NCBI GenBank assembly: GCA_027858965.1
Contig: JAQIBS010000079.1
Coordinates: 1 to 33,603, forward strand
Direction of reading: 5' to 3'
DNA from: Kiritimatiellia bacterium
Lineage (GTDB): Bacteria; Verrucomicrobiota; Kiritimatiellia; RFP12; UBA1067
DNA length: 33,603 bases
Position numbers and translations under genes: made by a program. Each line of letters starts with the position of its first letter. Positions within the stretch are counted from its first letter, which is position 1. The notes under the pieces are model-generated. The model was given only the letters and a program-made list of their open reading frames with translations, was not told the DNA's origin and did no database searches. Shown in pieces: positions 24,750-32,924 of this stretch.

Positions 24750-25442
24750 ATGCTACGTTTAATTCTGGATAGATCCTGTCAATGCGCAGGTTTTGCAATG
24801 GCGGAGAATGATCGTGTTATCTGCAAAAAAGAGTGGCAGGGGGGGGCTATGCACACACCGACCTGGTTTGCGGAGATGGCAACTGTCATTCAGGATTCGG
24901 GTCACAGTGTGGCGGAGGTTGATGAATTTGTCTGTGGAACAGGTCCCGGTTCTTTCTCCGGCATACGTGCAGCACTCTCAGCTCTGGCAGGAATGGCGCT
25001 TCCAGGCAATAAGCCGGTTCTCGGTATCTCCAGTGCGGCAGTACTGGCTTATGAGTATGCCAGCGCTGCTTTTGATTCGATCACAGTGATCGGTGATGCC
25101 CGTCGTTCCAGACTCTGGTGCGCCTCTTATGTAGTCAATGCAGATAAATTCGGGATCAAACTTCTTAATGGTGCAGAGCTTAGCAATACCGCCTCCGATT
25201 TCGATTTAATCAAAGCGGATGAGCTCGTTCAAAAGGTTCCTGAAGGATCTCTGGTTATATCTCCGGACTGGGATAGAATTGGTGATCTTTTGAAGGAATC
25301 TTTTTCATCCGAACAGCTGATTAAAGATAAGCTTTCGCCCTCTGTTGACTTAATGGCCCGGCTTGCATTACAAATTCCATCTCCCTGTCGCCTGGAACCC
25401 ATGCCTATCTACCTGCACCCTGCCGTTGTTGTGAGATCTTAA
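24750..25442 (+). CDS. tsaB: tRNA threonylcarbamoyladenosine biosynthesis protein TsaB
   Basis: A 230-residue ASKHA-fold protein that partners TsaD in making t6A37 of ANN-decoding tRNAs. It shows the family opening LILDRSCQCAGFAM, the GTGPGSFSGIRAAL block (usual GPGSFTGIR), LGISSAAVLA, VIGDARRSRLW (usual DARRGEVY) and the C-terminal PMPIYLHPA (usual P.YLR). GGAG at 24737-24740 lies in the end of dxs, 9 nt before the ATG, and only 3 nt separate the genes, so they are co-transcribed and probably coupled. The TAA stop is itself part of a CTTAATGCATCGGAGCCGCA repeat head. Confidence 0.9.
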   Translation: MLRLILDRSCQCAGFAMAENDRVICKKEWQGGAMHTPTWFAEMATVIQDSGHSVAEVDEFVCGTGPGSFSGIRAALSALAGMALPGNKPVLGISSAAVLAYEYASAAFDSITVIGDARRSRLWCASYVVNADKFGIKLLNGAELSNTASDFDLIKADELVQKVPEGSLVISPDWDRIGDLLKESFSSEQLIKDKLSPSVDLMARLALQIPSPCRLEPMPIYLHPAVVVRS

Positions 25443-25460
25443 TGCATCGGAGCCGCAACC
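25438..25460 (+). repeat. Repeat head overlapping the tsaB stop codon
   Basis: CTTAATGCATCGGAGCCGCA at 25438-25457 is a variant of the CTAATGCAGCGGAGCCGCAA head seen after three other genes. Here the TAA of tsaB (25440-25442) lies within it. No full 115-bp element follows. Confidence 0.65.
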
Positions 25461-25773
25461 AACAATTTTTAAACCATAAAAGTAATTACGACGTTAATAG
25501 TTTTTTTTCCCGCAAAGGCGTAAAGGCGCAAAGGCGCAAATTAGTTCCTTTCCGGTTTGCTGAACCATAATGAAATGCTAGGGAAATCAGGAGGGGAGCA
25601 ACACGGTCTAAATTATTTATTACGAGCACATAGAATATATGGAAGAAGTAACCAACCATGTTATACTGTTTTCTAGACCCTCTGCGACTTTGCGCCTTTG
25701 CGGGAGACAAAAACGTACAAAAATGACGGATAGCATTATTAATAACACCAGTTTCTTGATTTCAAAAGCTCGC
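25443..25773. other. 331-bp interval holding an inverted-repeat element
   Basis: Apart from the repeat head and the 25509-25704 element, no gene is supported. Eight Ts at 25501-25508 adjoin the left arm of the element. Open frames crossing it reflect the low-complexity repeats. Confidence 0.65.
25509..25704. repeat. 196-bp element with 26-bp CGCAAAGGCG inverted ends
   Basis: The left arm 25509-25534 begins CCCGCAAAGGCG, and the right arm 25679-25704 ends CGCCTTTGCGGG; they pair over 26 bp with three mismatches. The left arm continues as CGCAAAGG repeats. The interior has no transposase, so it is MITE-like. It ends 69 nt before the signal-peptide start of the solute-binding protein. Confidence 0.8.
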
Positions 25774-27486
25774 ATGAAAATACTATTTTCAGTGATGGCT
25801 TTACTGTGTTGCCTGTGCCGGGCTGATGAGGCCACCTTTTGCAGAATGCTTGAACGCCTGGCCAGCATGGATCCCGCGCAATCTGCCTCAGTCTATTCAT
25901 CTCGTGCGGTGCAGATGAGCTATGAAACGCTTCTGGAATTTGATTATAAAGCCCGGCCCTACCGTTTGATTCCTGCCCTTGCTGATTCAATGCCGTTGGT
26001 GAACTCCAATGCAACAGTCTATATTTTTCATATTAACCCTGAGGCATGTTTCCAACCTGATATCTGCTTCGGTCTTGATTCCAGCGGCGCGCCCAAAGGA
26101 CGCCCTGTTGTGGCAGATGATCTGATTTATTCTCTTAAGCGTTTGGCTGATCGGAAAGTCTCTTCGCCGGGCTCCTGGCTGGTTGACGACACAATCAAAG
26201 GCATGCGGGCTTTTGTCGATGTCTCAACGCAAAAAGGTGCGACCGATTATTCAATGCGGATTGCTGGTCTGCAGGCCCTTGACCCGCATACAGTTCAAAT
26301 TGAATTAAGCCAGCCAAAGCAGCAGTTTATCTGGTATTTTGCGATGTGTTACACCGCTGTTGTTCCGCATGAAGCTGTTGAGTATTATGGTACTGACTTC
26401 GGGAATCATGCTGTCGGAACAGGAGCCTATCGCTTAGAGAGATGGCAGCGTAATCATCAGATGGATTTTGTGAGAAACAAAGCCTGGCGTGGCTGGACCA
26501 AGGGGCCGGCCGCTTTTGACCCAGCCGGGACTATGCTTCCGTTTGAACGCATTATTTTCAGGGTAATTGATGATGTCTCTACACAATGGCTCTGTTTTTT
26601 GTCGGGGGAGCTGGATTTTCTGGGAAGCATCACGCGTGATAACTGGGATGTGGTGGTTAATGCGGATGGAGAGCTGGATAAATCTTTGCAGGATCGTGGC
26701 ATTAAGATTTTTAAGATACCGGCATTGGAGGTCTTTTATGTCGGCATGAATATGGATGATCCGGTTCTTGGAGGAAATTTGAAGCTTCGTCAGGCTTTGA
26801 ACTGCGCCTTTGACAGCTCCCGCTGGGTGCGATTCTTTAATAACCGTGCCATCAAATGCGATGGTCCGTTACCCCCAGGTATATCTGGACGCCTTGAAAC
26901 ACCTTTTGAATTTGATTTTAACCTGGATAAAGCGAAACGCCTTTTAAAAGAGGCTGGCTATCCAGACGGGATTGATCCTGAAACAGGAAAACGTTTGGTT
27001 CTTGAACTTGATATGGGACGAACTTCCCAGGAGATACGTGAGTCAACTGAATTGATGGTCTCTTTCTACAATAAAGTCGGCATCTCTCTCGAACCGCATT
27101 TTCATAACTGGCCGGTCTTTCTAAAACGCATATCCAATCGCCAGAGTCAGATGTTTCGCATTGGATGGATCGGTGATTATCCAGATGCTGAAAATTTCAT
27201 GCAGCTTTTTTACAGCAAAAATGTCTCTCCCGGTCCTAATCGTACCAACTATGTCAACCCGGAACTCGATAGGCTCTACGAACTCGCCGGTCGCACTACA
27301 GATGAATCTGAACGCAACCGGATCTGGAAAGAGTCGCAGAAGATTGTGCGTAGAGATTGCCCTTGGATTTTCCATTACTATCGTAAAACATACACATTGA
27401 GTAATGGCCGCCTTCATAACTATCAGCCAACTGACTTTCCCTACGCAACTGAAAAGTACTATCGGCGTAAGGTGATTCGGAAGTGA
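25774..27486 (+). CDS. Extracellular solute-binding protein family 5 (peptide ABC transporter type)
   Basis: A 570-residue exported substrate-binding protein of the DppA/OppA family. ATG25774 opens a signal peptide (MKILFSVMALLCCLCRA) with likely cleavage near residue 17. Longer readings from 25639 or 25723 run into the adjacent inverted repeat and would bury the signal. Family blocks are LIPALADSMP, VVADDLIYSLKRL, GTGAYRLERW, LRQALNCAFD, KAKRLLKEAGYPDG, GWIGDYPDAENFMQLFYS and NPELDRLYELA. It would capture peptides or oligosaccharides for an ABC importer, but no permease or ATPase lies within the window, so it is an orphan here. There is no good Shine-Dalgarno before 25774, so the start remains open. 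Confidence 0.88.
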   Translation: MKILFSVMALLCCLCRADEATFCRMLERLASMDPAQSASVYSSRAVQMSYETLLEFDYKARPYRLIPALADSMPLVNSNATVYIFHINPEACFQPDICFGLDSSGAPKGRPVVADDLIYSLKRLADRKVSSPGSWLVDDTIKGMRAFVDVSTQKGATDYSMRIAGLQALDPHTVQIELSQPKQQFIWYFAMCYTAVVPHEAVEYYGTDFGNHAVGTGAYRLERWQRNHQMDFVRNKAWRGWTKGPAAFDPAGTMLPFERIIFRVIDDVSTQWLCFLSGELDFLGSITRDNWDVVVNADGELDKSLQDRGIKIFKIPALEVFYVGMNMDDPVLGGNLKLRQALNCAFDSSRWVRFFNNRAIKCDGPLPPGISGRLETPFEFDFNLDKAKRLLKEAGYPDGIDPETGKRLVLELDMGRTSQEIRESTELMVSFYNKVGISLEPHFHNWPVFLKRISNRQSQMFRIGWIGDYPDAENFMQLFYSKNVSPGPNRTNYVNPELDRLYELAGRTTDESERNRIWKESQKIVRRDCPWIFHYYRKTYTLSNGRLHNYQPTDFPYATEKYYRRKVIRK

Positions 27487-27563
27487 GAAGTGAGTGGTGT
27501 GAAGGGTGAGGTGTGAAGATTATCAATACGCCGTCCCCATGGAGGGGCCCAGGCTCTGGGACC

Positions 27564-27587
27564 GCGGACGGTGAGCCACTGTCCCTC
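27564..27587. repeat. Dispersed GGACGGT hairpin repeat, copy 2
   Basis: A 24-bp block identical to 14497-14520 except for one base. It is preceded by GGGGCCCAGGCTCTGGGACC (about 27544-27563), which matches the flank of copy 1 in content though not in order. Confidence 0.85.
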
Positions 27588-27596
27588 CATTAATTC

Positions 27597-27637
27597 AATG
27601 TTGGATGTTGAGCGTTCGATGTTGGACGTTCGTATTG
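27597..27637. repeat. ATGTTGGA/GACGTTCG low-complexity repeat
   Basis: Interleaved words ATGTTGGATGTTGAGCGTTC and GATGTTGGACGTTCG form a degenerate tandem of about 10-bp units just upstream of the GH5 gene. Related stretches lie at 29465-29496, 29521-29540 and 3150-3168. Confidence 0.75.
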
Positions 27638-27671
27638 TTTTTTTAATTAGAATCATTAAGGATTGGATATT

Positions 27672-29150
27672 ATGAATAAAAATTTACTGTTTTTATTATT
27701 GATCAGTTGTTTGAGTCTTAATACCTTTGCTGCTGATGTCTATAAACCCGAGAAGCGCTGGCGCGGCTTCAATTTGATGGGCATGTTTATCAAAGGTTCA
27801 AGTATGTCATCCGGTCATTATTCGGAGCAGGACTTTAAGATGATCAGCGAGTTGGGCTTTAACTTTGTCCGTCTGCCCATGGATTACCGTTTTTGGATCA
27901 AAGATGACAACTGGGAATCAATTAACAAAGATGCATTCAAACCGATTGATGAGGCCATCGCATTTGGCCGGAAATATAATATTCATGTGATGCTTAACTT
28001 TCATCGTGCCCCTGGTTACACGGTTGCAAAACCACATGAGAAGCTGAATGTTTTTAAGGATGTAGAGGCCCTGCGTGTCTGTATAAAACACTGGGGGATG
28101 ATTGCTGAAAGATATAAGGATATTCCCGCCGAAGATCTCAGCTTCAATCTTTTTAATGAGCCTATTGCAACTCCCGAGGAATATGAACACGTTGCAGCGG
28201 ATTTAATCAAAGAGATTTACAGTTATAATCCCCGTCGGCTTATTGTGTGTGATGGACTCAAATGGGGGCGGAATATTGTTCCTGAACTTTTTAAATACAA
28301 TGTCGGCCAGGCCACTCGCGGATACACACCCTCATCTATCTCTCATTATCGTGCCAGCTGGGCTGGTAATCCAACAGCTACACCGGTATGGCCTATCTCC
28401 GGAGCGATTAGTCCTCTTTACGGTCCATCAAAAAAAGAGTACAGCACACCGCTTGTCATGGAGGATGTGCCAGCTTGTAAAATGATCATTGAACCGGGAC
28501 GTGTCTCCGGCAACCTGACTTTTGAGATAAAAGCCGACGATAAGGTGATTGCAACTTTTGCGCTTGAACCAAAAAAGGGAGAGGGGTGGAGCAATGTGGA
28601 TTATAAAGAGCAGTGGAAAATTTATCAGGCCGACTGTGATAAGACGTTAGAAGTTTTGATTCCGGAAGAAAAATCAACCATCTCGATCTCAATCATCAAA
28701 GGAGACTGGGCTGGAATAGATCAAATCACCTTATTCGGAGTCGATAATCAGAGAGCAGTTCTCACTTTTACTTATGACTGGTATAAGGCCAACCCATTGA
28801 TTACCTTTAGAGGTTTTGACACCCACTCGCCTTTCCAGACTGCTGGTGTAAAAGATGGCATCAGTTATCTGCGTGAAAATGTTATGGCACCCTGGGAAAA
28901 GGCTGCCAGTGATGGGCATTTTGTCATGGTCGGGGAGTTTGGAGCCTATAAATACACGCCGCATGATATAGTCCTTGATTGGATGGAGGATTATCTAAAG
29001 ATCTGGAATAACGCGCAAATCAGTTGGGCTATGTGGAATTTCAGAGGCTCCTTCGGGGTGCTGGACAGCTGTCGTGAAGATGTCACATATGAGGATTTTC
29101 AAGGACACAAGCTCGATCGAAAGATGCTTGATCTGCTTCAGCGCTACTAA
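27672..29150 (+). CDS. Secreted GH5-family glycoside hydrolase with an internal insertion
   Basis: A 492-residue exported endoglycanase-type enzyme. ATG27672 lies 9 nt after AAGGA and opens a signal peptide ending NTFA (residue 20). GH5 landmarks are RGFNLMG (31-37), GFNFVRLPMDYRFW, NFHRAPG (His111), the acid Glu163 in FNLFNEP, HY (225-226), the nucleophile Glu422 in VMVGEFGAY and SWAMWNFRG. About 250-375, between HY and the nucleophile, is an insertion rich in beta-strand pattern (GNLTFEIKADDKVIATFALEP, IDQITLFG) that looks like a carbohydrate-binding beta-sandwich. The likely substrate is a beta-1,4-glucan or mannan, unproven. A structured 115-bp repeat begins 2 nt after the stop. Confidence 0.87.
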   Translation: MNKNLLFLLLISCLSLNTFAADVYKPEKRWRGFNLMGMFIKGSSMSSGHYSEQDFKMISELGFNFVRLPMDYRFWIKDDNWESINKDAFKPIDEAIAFGRKYNIHVMLNFHRAPGYTVAKPHEKLNVFKDVEALRVCIKHWGMIAERYKDIPAEDLSFNLFNEPIATPEEYEHVAADLIKEIYSYNPRRLIVCDGLKWGRNIVPELFKYNVGQATRGYTPSSISHYRASWAGNPTATPVWPISGAISPLYGPSKKEYSTPLVMEDVPACKMIIEPGRVSGNLTFEIKADDKVIATFALEPKKGEGWSNVDYKEQWKIYQADCDKTLEVLIPEEKSTISISIIKGDWAGIDQITLFGVDNQRAVLTFTYDWYKANPLITFRGFDTHSPFQTAGVKDGISYLRENVMAPWEKAASDGHFVMVGEFGAYKYTPHDIVLDWMEDYLKIWNNAQISWAMWNFRGSFGVLDSCREDVTYEDFQGHKLDRKMLDLLQRY

Positions 29151-29651
29151 AACTAAAACAGCGGAATTGGTTTCAAACGGGATTTGAGTGATCTGCGAAA
29201 GCTTTGTTAACTCATTAACTGGAGGTGTTATAAGCATCGCTGTTTTAGATAACAACGCTTCGCGTTGCATAGGAAAACAGATTATAAACAATAGTACTAA
29301 ATTAATTTTGTTGCGTGTCGTTTCAAGATTTGAGGCATGATTGTGGAATGTAGTGTTGCTTCTCTGAAGCAATTTTGAAAAATGGTGGGTAAAATATGGG
29401 GTGTGCAAGTAATGCGGGCCTTGTTCCCGCTTGAATTATTGTGATATGCAAGCATAGACCGTGATTCGATGTTGAACGTTGGACGTTCGATTTGTCCCGC
29501 CGGAGCCTTGGTGTAGGAGGATATTGGACGTTCGTGTTGGTTGCGGCTTTGCCGCTCAAAGCTTTTCTTCTTTATTATTTAAATATTACGCTCCACATCT
29601 GTACGTTTTTCATCTATTATATTGCAAGAAAACGACTATAGGAAATTTAAA
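29151..29651. other. 501-bp gene-free interval of repeats
   Basis: It holds repeat copy B, a GCGGG-ccttgtt-CCCGC hairpin near 29414-29430 and GATGTTGAACGTTGGACG-type repeats (29465-29540). No coding sequence is supported on either strand. Confidence 0.65.
29153..29267 (+). repeat. 115-bp structured repeat, copy B
   Basis: It begins 2 nt after the GH5 stop. Outer stem CTAAAACAGCG (29153-29163) pairs perfectly with CGCTGTTTTAG (29238-29248). The core GATTTGAGTGATCTGCGAAA is nearly identical to copy A, and the closing hairpin CAACGC-TTC-GCGTTG (29253-29267) is identical to that in copy A. Confidence 0.88.
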
Positions 29652-30497
29652 ATGATGAATCGATATTTACTGATCGCTGTGATTTTTACCAGCACTCTTC
29701 TAAGCGGATGTTTCAAACACAAAAAGGCCCCGCATCGTCCGGTTACCGCCAAGTCAATTGAACAGGCGATTGAACTTAAAGACAGCGTTGAACGGATAGA
29801 ACTCACCGGTCAGAAAATCGGGGATATACCCGCTGTCTGGTCTGCAATGCCAAAGCTCTCCATTTTGCTTCTGCGTGGCACAGAACTGAAGTCAATGGAT
29901 GTATTAGCGTCAATCAAAGGCCTGAAGACACTGGATATCTCGGCAACATCTCAAACAGACCTTCCGCTAAGTGTGACAGAGATAAGTGGATTGACGCAGC
30001 TTTATCTGGCTGATAATAAACTGACATCACTTTCTGCAAAGATTAGCGACCTTAAAAAGCTGGAATATCTTAATCTGGATCGTAACCAGCTGACTGATGT
30101 ACACACTGATATCGGTAATTGTATTGAACTGCGCTGGCTCCGTTTAAGGGATAACAAACTGAAGGCACTGCCGGATTCCATCAGATCATGTAAAAAGTTG
30201 CAGCGTATATATCTCAAGAATAATTTATTTGAAGCTGTGCCGGAATCACTCAAAGATCTGCCTTTGCTTGAAGATATTGACCTCAGTGGTAATGCTGTAA
30301 AGGAATTCCCCGTCTGGTTGACTCTCTCATCAAAACTTCGGCAGCTCTGCTTTGATAACTGCAAAATCGAAAAGCTGCCGGAAGATCTCTCGAAGTTAAC
30401 AGGTTTGCAGGCTCTTTCTCTTTTTAAATGCCCCTTGTCCAAAGAGGAAAGGCTTCGTATTAGAGAGGCTCTCCCCGAAGCCCACGTCACATTTTAA
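29652..30497 (+). CDS. Leucine-rich-repeat lipoprotein
   Basis: A 281-residue predicted lipoprotein. AGGA at 29640-29643 is 8 nt before ATG29652. The signal sequence ends in a lipobox LLSGC, so Cys20 would be lipidated. The rest is about eight or nine leucine-rich repeats of roughly 23 residues with the consensus L..L.L..N.L..LP..I, for example LYLADNKLTSL, LNLDRNQLTDV, LRLRDNKLKALP and IYLKNNLFEAVP. Such proteins bind other proteins at the cell envelope; no partner is evident. It stands alone between repeat-rich gaps. Lipoprotein and LRR calls are firm, function is unknown. Confidence 0.88.
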   Translation: MMNRYLLIAVIFTSTLLSGCFKHKKAPHRPVTAKSIEQAIELKDSVERIELTGQKIGDIPAVWSAMPKLSILLLRGTELKSMDVLASIKGLKTLDISATSQTDLPLSVTEISGLTQLYLADNKLTSLSAKISDLKKLEYLNLDRNQLTDVHTDIGNCIELRWLRLRDNKLKALPDSIRSCKKLQRIYLKNNLFEAVPESLKDLPLLEDIDLSGNAVKEFPVWLTLSSKLRQLCFDNCKIEKLPEDLSKLTGLQALSLFKCPLSKEERLRIREALPEAHVTF

Positions 30498-30551
30498 AGT
30501 TGCTTTTAGTCGCAAAAATACCATTGAGCGGGACGAATATAAGTAGCACAG

Positions 30552-30578
30552 TATATCCGCCGTTACACGGTGGATTAT
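30552..30578. repeat. Interrupted palindrome related to 10352-10378
   Basis: TATATCCGCCGTTACACGGT (then GGATTAT) matches the reverse complement of 10352-10378 with about six mismatches in 27. Both have a CCGC/GCGG-type hairpin core. It is followed by the low-complexity CACGAAG(T/A)(G/A)CACGAAG string at 30602-30627. Confidence 0.6.
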
Positions 30579-30738
30579 CCTGAAAACAGTAATGGACTAA
30601 CCACGAAGTGCACGAAGAACACGAAGATAAAGCTCAAACAGCATTTTTGCAGCCTCACTCTTTCTTTCTTTGAGGGGAGAAAACCAGAGGGCAGAAAAAC
30701 ATGCCCTTTAGTAAAGCACCTAATTAGGAGATAAAAAC

Positions 30739-31320
30739 ATGTCGTTTACACTGCAACTGGGAGCACAAGCTCCGGATTTCAAACTGCCTGCTACGGATGG
30801 CAGTGAATACAGTCTTTCAAGTTTTGAAAGTTCTGAGGTTCTGGTAATTTTCTTTACCTGCAATCATTGTCCATACGTTATTGGATCAGATGAAATTACA
30901 CGGCAGAGCGCTGAAAAATTTGCGTCACGTGGGGTAAAATTTGTCGGCATAAACTCCAACAGCAAAAATACATATGTGGAAGATGATTTTGATCATATGG
31001 TAATCCGCATGCAAGAGTATCACTTTCCATGGACCTATCTCTATGACGAATCACAGGGTGTTGCCCGTGCGTATGGAGCACTCCGTACACCTCAGTTCTA
31101 TATATTTGATAAATCCCGCTCTTTGATTTATTCAGGCAGGGGGGTGGACTCACCGCGCGATGCAGCAAAGATTACGGTCAATGATCTCGATAGAGCTCTC
31201 GAAGAACACCTTTCAGGAAAACCAATCTCTGTTCCTCTCACCAATCCGATTGGTTGTAATGTTAAATGGGATGGAATGGATGCACACTGGATGCCGGCCG
31301 ATGCATGTGATCTGGTTTAA
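30739..31320 (+). CDS. Thioredoxin-fold redoxin (AhpC/TSA-like) with CxxC
   Basis: A 193-residue cytoplasmic redoxin. AGGAG at 30726-30730 is 8 nt before the ATG. The fold begins [15 protein letters not shown] (7-21), the active site is [10 protein letters not shown] with Cys41 and Cys44, then [28 protein letters not shown] and the cis-Pro loop [10 protein letters not shown]. Proteins with CNHCPYV form a widespread thioredoxin-family group, probably reducing thiol or peroxide substrates. The C-terminal [22 protein letters not shown] tail adds a third Cys. Its last 130 bp and about 90 bp downstream recur, diverged and frameshifted, at 33350-33562. Confidence 0.9.
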   Translation: MSFTLQLGAQAPDFKLPATDGSEYSLSSFESSEVLVIFFTCNHCPYVIGSDEITRQSAEKFASRGVKFVGINSNSKNTYVEDDFDHMVIRMQEYHFPWTYLYDESQGVARAYGALRTPQFYIFDKSRSLIYSGRGVDSPRDAAKITVNDLDRALEEHLSGKPISVPLTNPIGCNVKWDGMDAHWMPADACDLV

Positions 31321-31410
31321 CGGCGTAGCTGTTTAGCTGATTTCGCCCTTGGTTCATAGTTCTGATTATGTAAACTCATTCTAATCATAGAGTTTGTTTG
31401 ATAGTAGTTT
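31191..31410 (+). repeat. Left copy of a roughly 215-bp direct repeat (redoxin 3' end)
   Basis: This block covers the last 43 codons of the redoxin gene and 90 bp of downstream DNA. It matches 33350-33562; in the best segment (31227-31295 against 33390-33458) there are four mismatches in 69 bases. The pair brackets the minus-strand cassette. Confidence 0.9.
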
Positions 31411-31477
31411 TATGATGTTGGAAGGATTGTTCTTGGAATAGCTTTCACTCCGGAAAGATTAAACCGCTAGAAAATCG

Positions 31478-32395
31478 CTATGTTCTATTTTTGAGTTTGC
31501 CCTCAAAGCGCCCAACCGTCTCAATATCGCGGATGTTGAGTTTGAAAGACTTGGTATCCGCTTCGGCTTTAGACAAAATCACAGGTGTCGGCCATTCCTT
31601 CAGCCATCCTTTAATCTTTTTCATATCTGTGTCTTTGGTCTTCGCGCCCAGAATGACACGCTTGAGAATTGGGGGGGCGAATGGTACGGCACCGGCAGGA
31701 ATCTGATCGCGGAAAATCCGATATTCTTCTTCGTTCTCCCAACCCTCTGCTTTAACCCCAATCAGATTGCGCGCGAGCTCCCGTGGGTCATGATACAGAT
31801 ACAACTTATTGATGTTCAACGCGGGGAATTTGTCCGAGTAATCGACACCGAGGGGAATTATCTTATTGCGTACAAACATCTGCTGGGCGAGGCTGATCCC
31901 GCTTGGCATGTCCAAGATGGAGAACGAAAACTCGATGCAGATTCCTTTGTGCCCGTCGGCATAGTAGGAGAACAACGGGATAGAATCACCAATCAGGGAA
32001 AAGCAGAGGACGCTGGAATCGTCACAATTCAACGGGAGATTGCAGTCAAACGGGTCGTTGAAATCCTTGGGGGCGGAATACCAGAGTTCACGCTTCTCGA
32101 AAATTTCCTTCGTATACGGAGCGGTCAAGGAACGATACTTGAAATACGGTTGTGCGGTTAGCTCTTCTTGGGTGTAGAGGGCCGGTGCTGCTTCGCGGAG
32201 AAAGAGATCGGCGGTCACCAAGACGTTGTCCGAGTATAGGCCTGTTTCGGGGTCACATAACAGGCCGTACGTCTTGGACGCTAGAAACAGCCGCTCCATT
32301 TCATGGACCGGACGGTTCAGTCGTTCCGCCAGTTTGGCGGCGATAAAACCGGTCGTGGTGTCGATGACCGCCTGTATTCTGTCGTCACGCCACAT
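31478..32395 (-). CDS. Helical N-terminal domain fused to a DUF2971-like domain
   Basis: A 305-residue protein, third gene of the minus-strand cassette. AAGGAGG lies just upstream of the ATG, inside the preceding gene, which it overlaps by 11 bp. Residues 1-75 are mainly helical and end in LLCDPETGLYSDNVLVTADLFL; they resemble a small antitoxin-type partner domain but I cannot name it. From about 84 on the pattern is DUF2971: FKYRSL (85-90), APKDFNDPFDCNL (108-120), VLCFSL, YYADGHKGICIEF (144-156), VDY (184-186) and KAEGWENEEEYRIF (215-228). DUF2971 genes occur beside toxin or defence genes in other bacteria, with no settled activity known to me. The stretch between FNDPFD and CFSL is only about 14 residues, shorter than I expect. 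Confidence 0.72.
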   Translation of the reverse strand: MWRDDRIQAVIDTTTGFIAAKLAERLNRPVHEMERLFLASKTYGLLCDPETGLYSDNVLVTADLFLREAAPALYTQEELTAQPYFKYRSLTAPYTKEIFEKRELWYSAPKDFNDPFDCNLPLNCDDSSVLCFSLIGDSIPLFSYYADGHKGICIEFSFSILDMPSGISLAQQMFVRNKIIPLGVDYSDKFPALNINKLYLYHDPRELARNLIGVKAEGWENEEEYRIFRDQIPAGAVPFAPPILKRVILGAKTKDTDMKKIKGWLKEWPTPVILSKAEADTKSFKLNIRDIETVGRFEGKLKNRT

Positions 32396-32924
32396 ACGCC
32401 TCCTTGAAGGTCAAGGAAGAAACAGCCGCCTGTGTGGCGAAAAAGACTTGGTCGAACAGCTTCTCGGTTCGCAGTTGGGTAATGGCAATCGATTTGGCGG
32501 TCTCAGAGGTCGGGTCGCCAAAGGCACCATTTGTTAGCAAGCCGAGAACGACACCTACAGTATCATTCGCGACGGGGCCGATGATAATATCGGGTAGCCT
32601 TGGACAATGGGAAAGAATCGGATTACCCTTATCAAGGAACCCGCGATTGAACAAGACAAAATCCAGCCAACCCAGGTCTGGGGCTGTGAATCGGTGAATG
32701 AGAAGATCCGCCGGGAGCTGACAGTCATAGACGGAGATAAACGCTTCTGCGGCACCGGCTCTTTTTTTCTTGATCTTGGAGAAGCGTTCTGCCTGCTCTT
32801 TTGATGTAGTAGTATAGAACCCTCGGCCAAAATCTTTGCCGGGGGAACACCGCGAAAAGTCGATTCGCTCAACACGGGTGAGCCCGCCGTGGAAGACCAC
32901 TGACAGCTGAACCGGAGTGTTCAT
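32385..32924 (-). CDS. DUF3990-like protein, predicted ADP-ribosyltransferase-fold toxin
   Basis: A 179-residue protein, second gene of the cassette. GGAGG lies about 6 nt before the ATG, and the ATGA overlap (32921-32924) couples it to the 72-residue gene. The N-terminus VVFHGGL (His12), SPGKDFGRGFYTT (28-39, Tyr37) and the late FDQVFFATQAAVSSLTF (157-173) match the DUF3990 pattern, in which LYHGS, GFY.T and DQ..F.T..AL..L.F are conserved. The His and Tyr would line the NAD site of an ART fold. DUF3990 proteins are commonly encoded beside DUF3791 proteins and are thought to be toxin/antitoxin-like pairs. Activity and target are inference. Confidence 0.75.
   Translation of the reverse strand: MNTPVQLSVVFHGGLTRVERIDFSRCSPGKDFGRGFYTTTSKEQAERFSKIKKKRAGAAEAFISVYDCQLPADLLIHRFTAPDLGWLDFVLFNRGFLDKGNPILSHCPRLPDIIIGPVANDTVGVVLGLLTNGAFGDPTSETAKSIAITQLRTEKLFDQVFFATQAAVSSLTFKEAYVA

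Noticed and set aside
25774..25830. Lipobox in the solute-binding protein
   Set aside because: The LLCCLC stretch has cysteines but no [LVI][AST][GA]C pattern; CRA-DEA looks like an ordinary signal-peptidase site.
27459..27656. Minus-strand frame encoding SNIERSTSNIE-like repeats
   Set aside because: It is the translation of the ATGTTGGA/GACGTTCG DNA repeat and not a protein.
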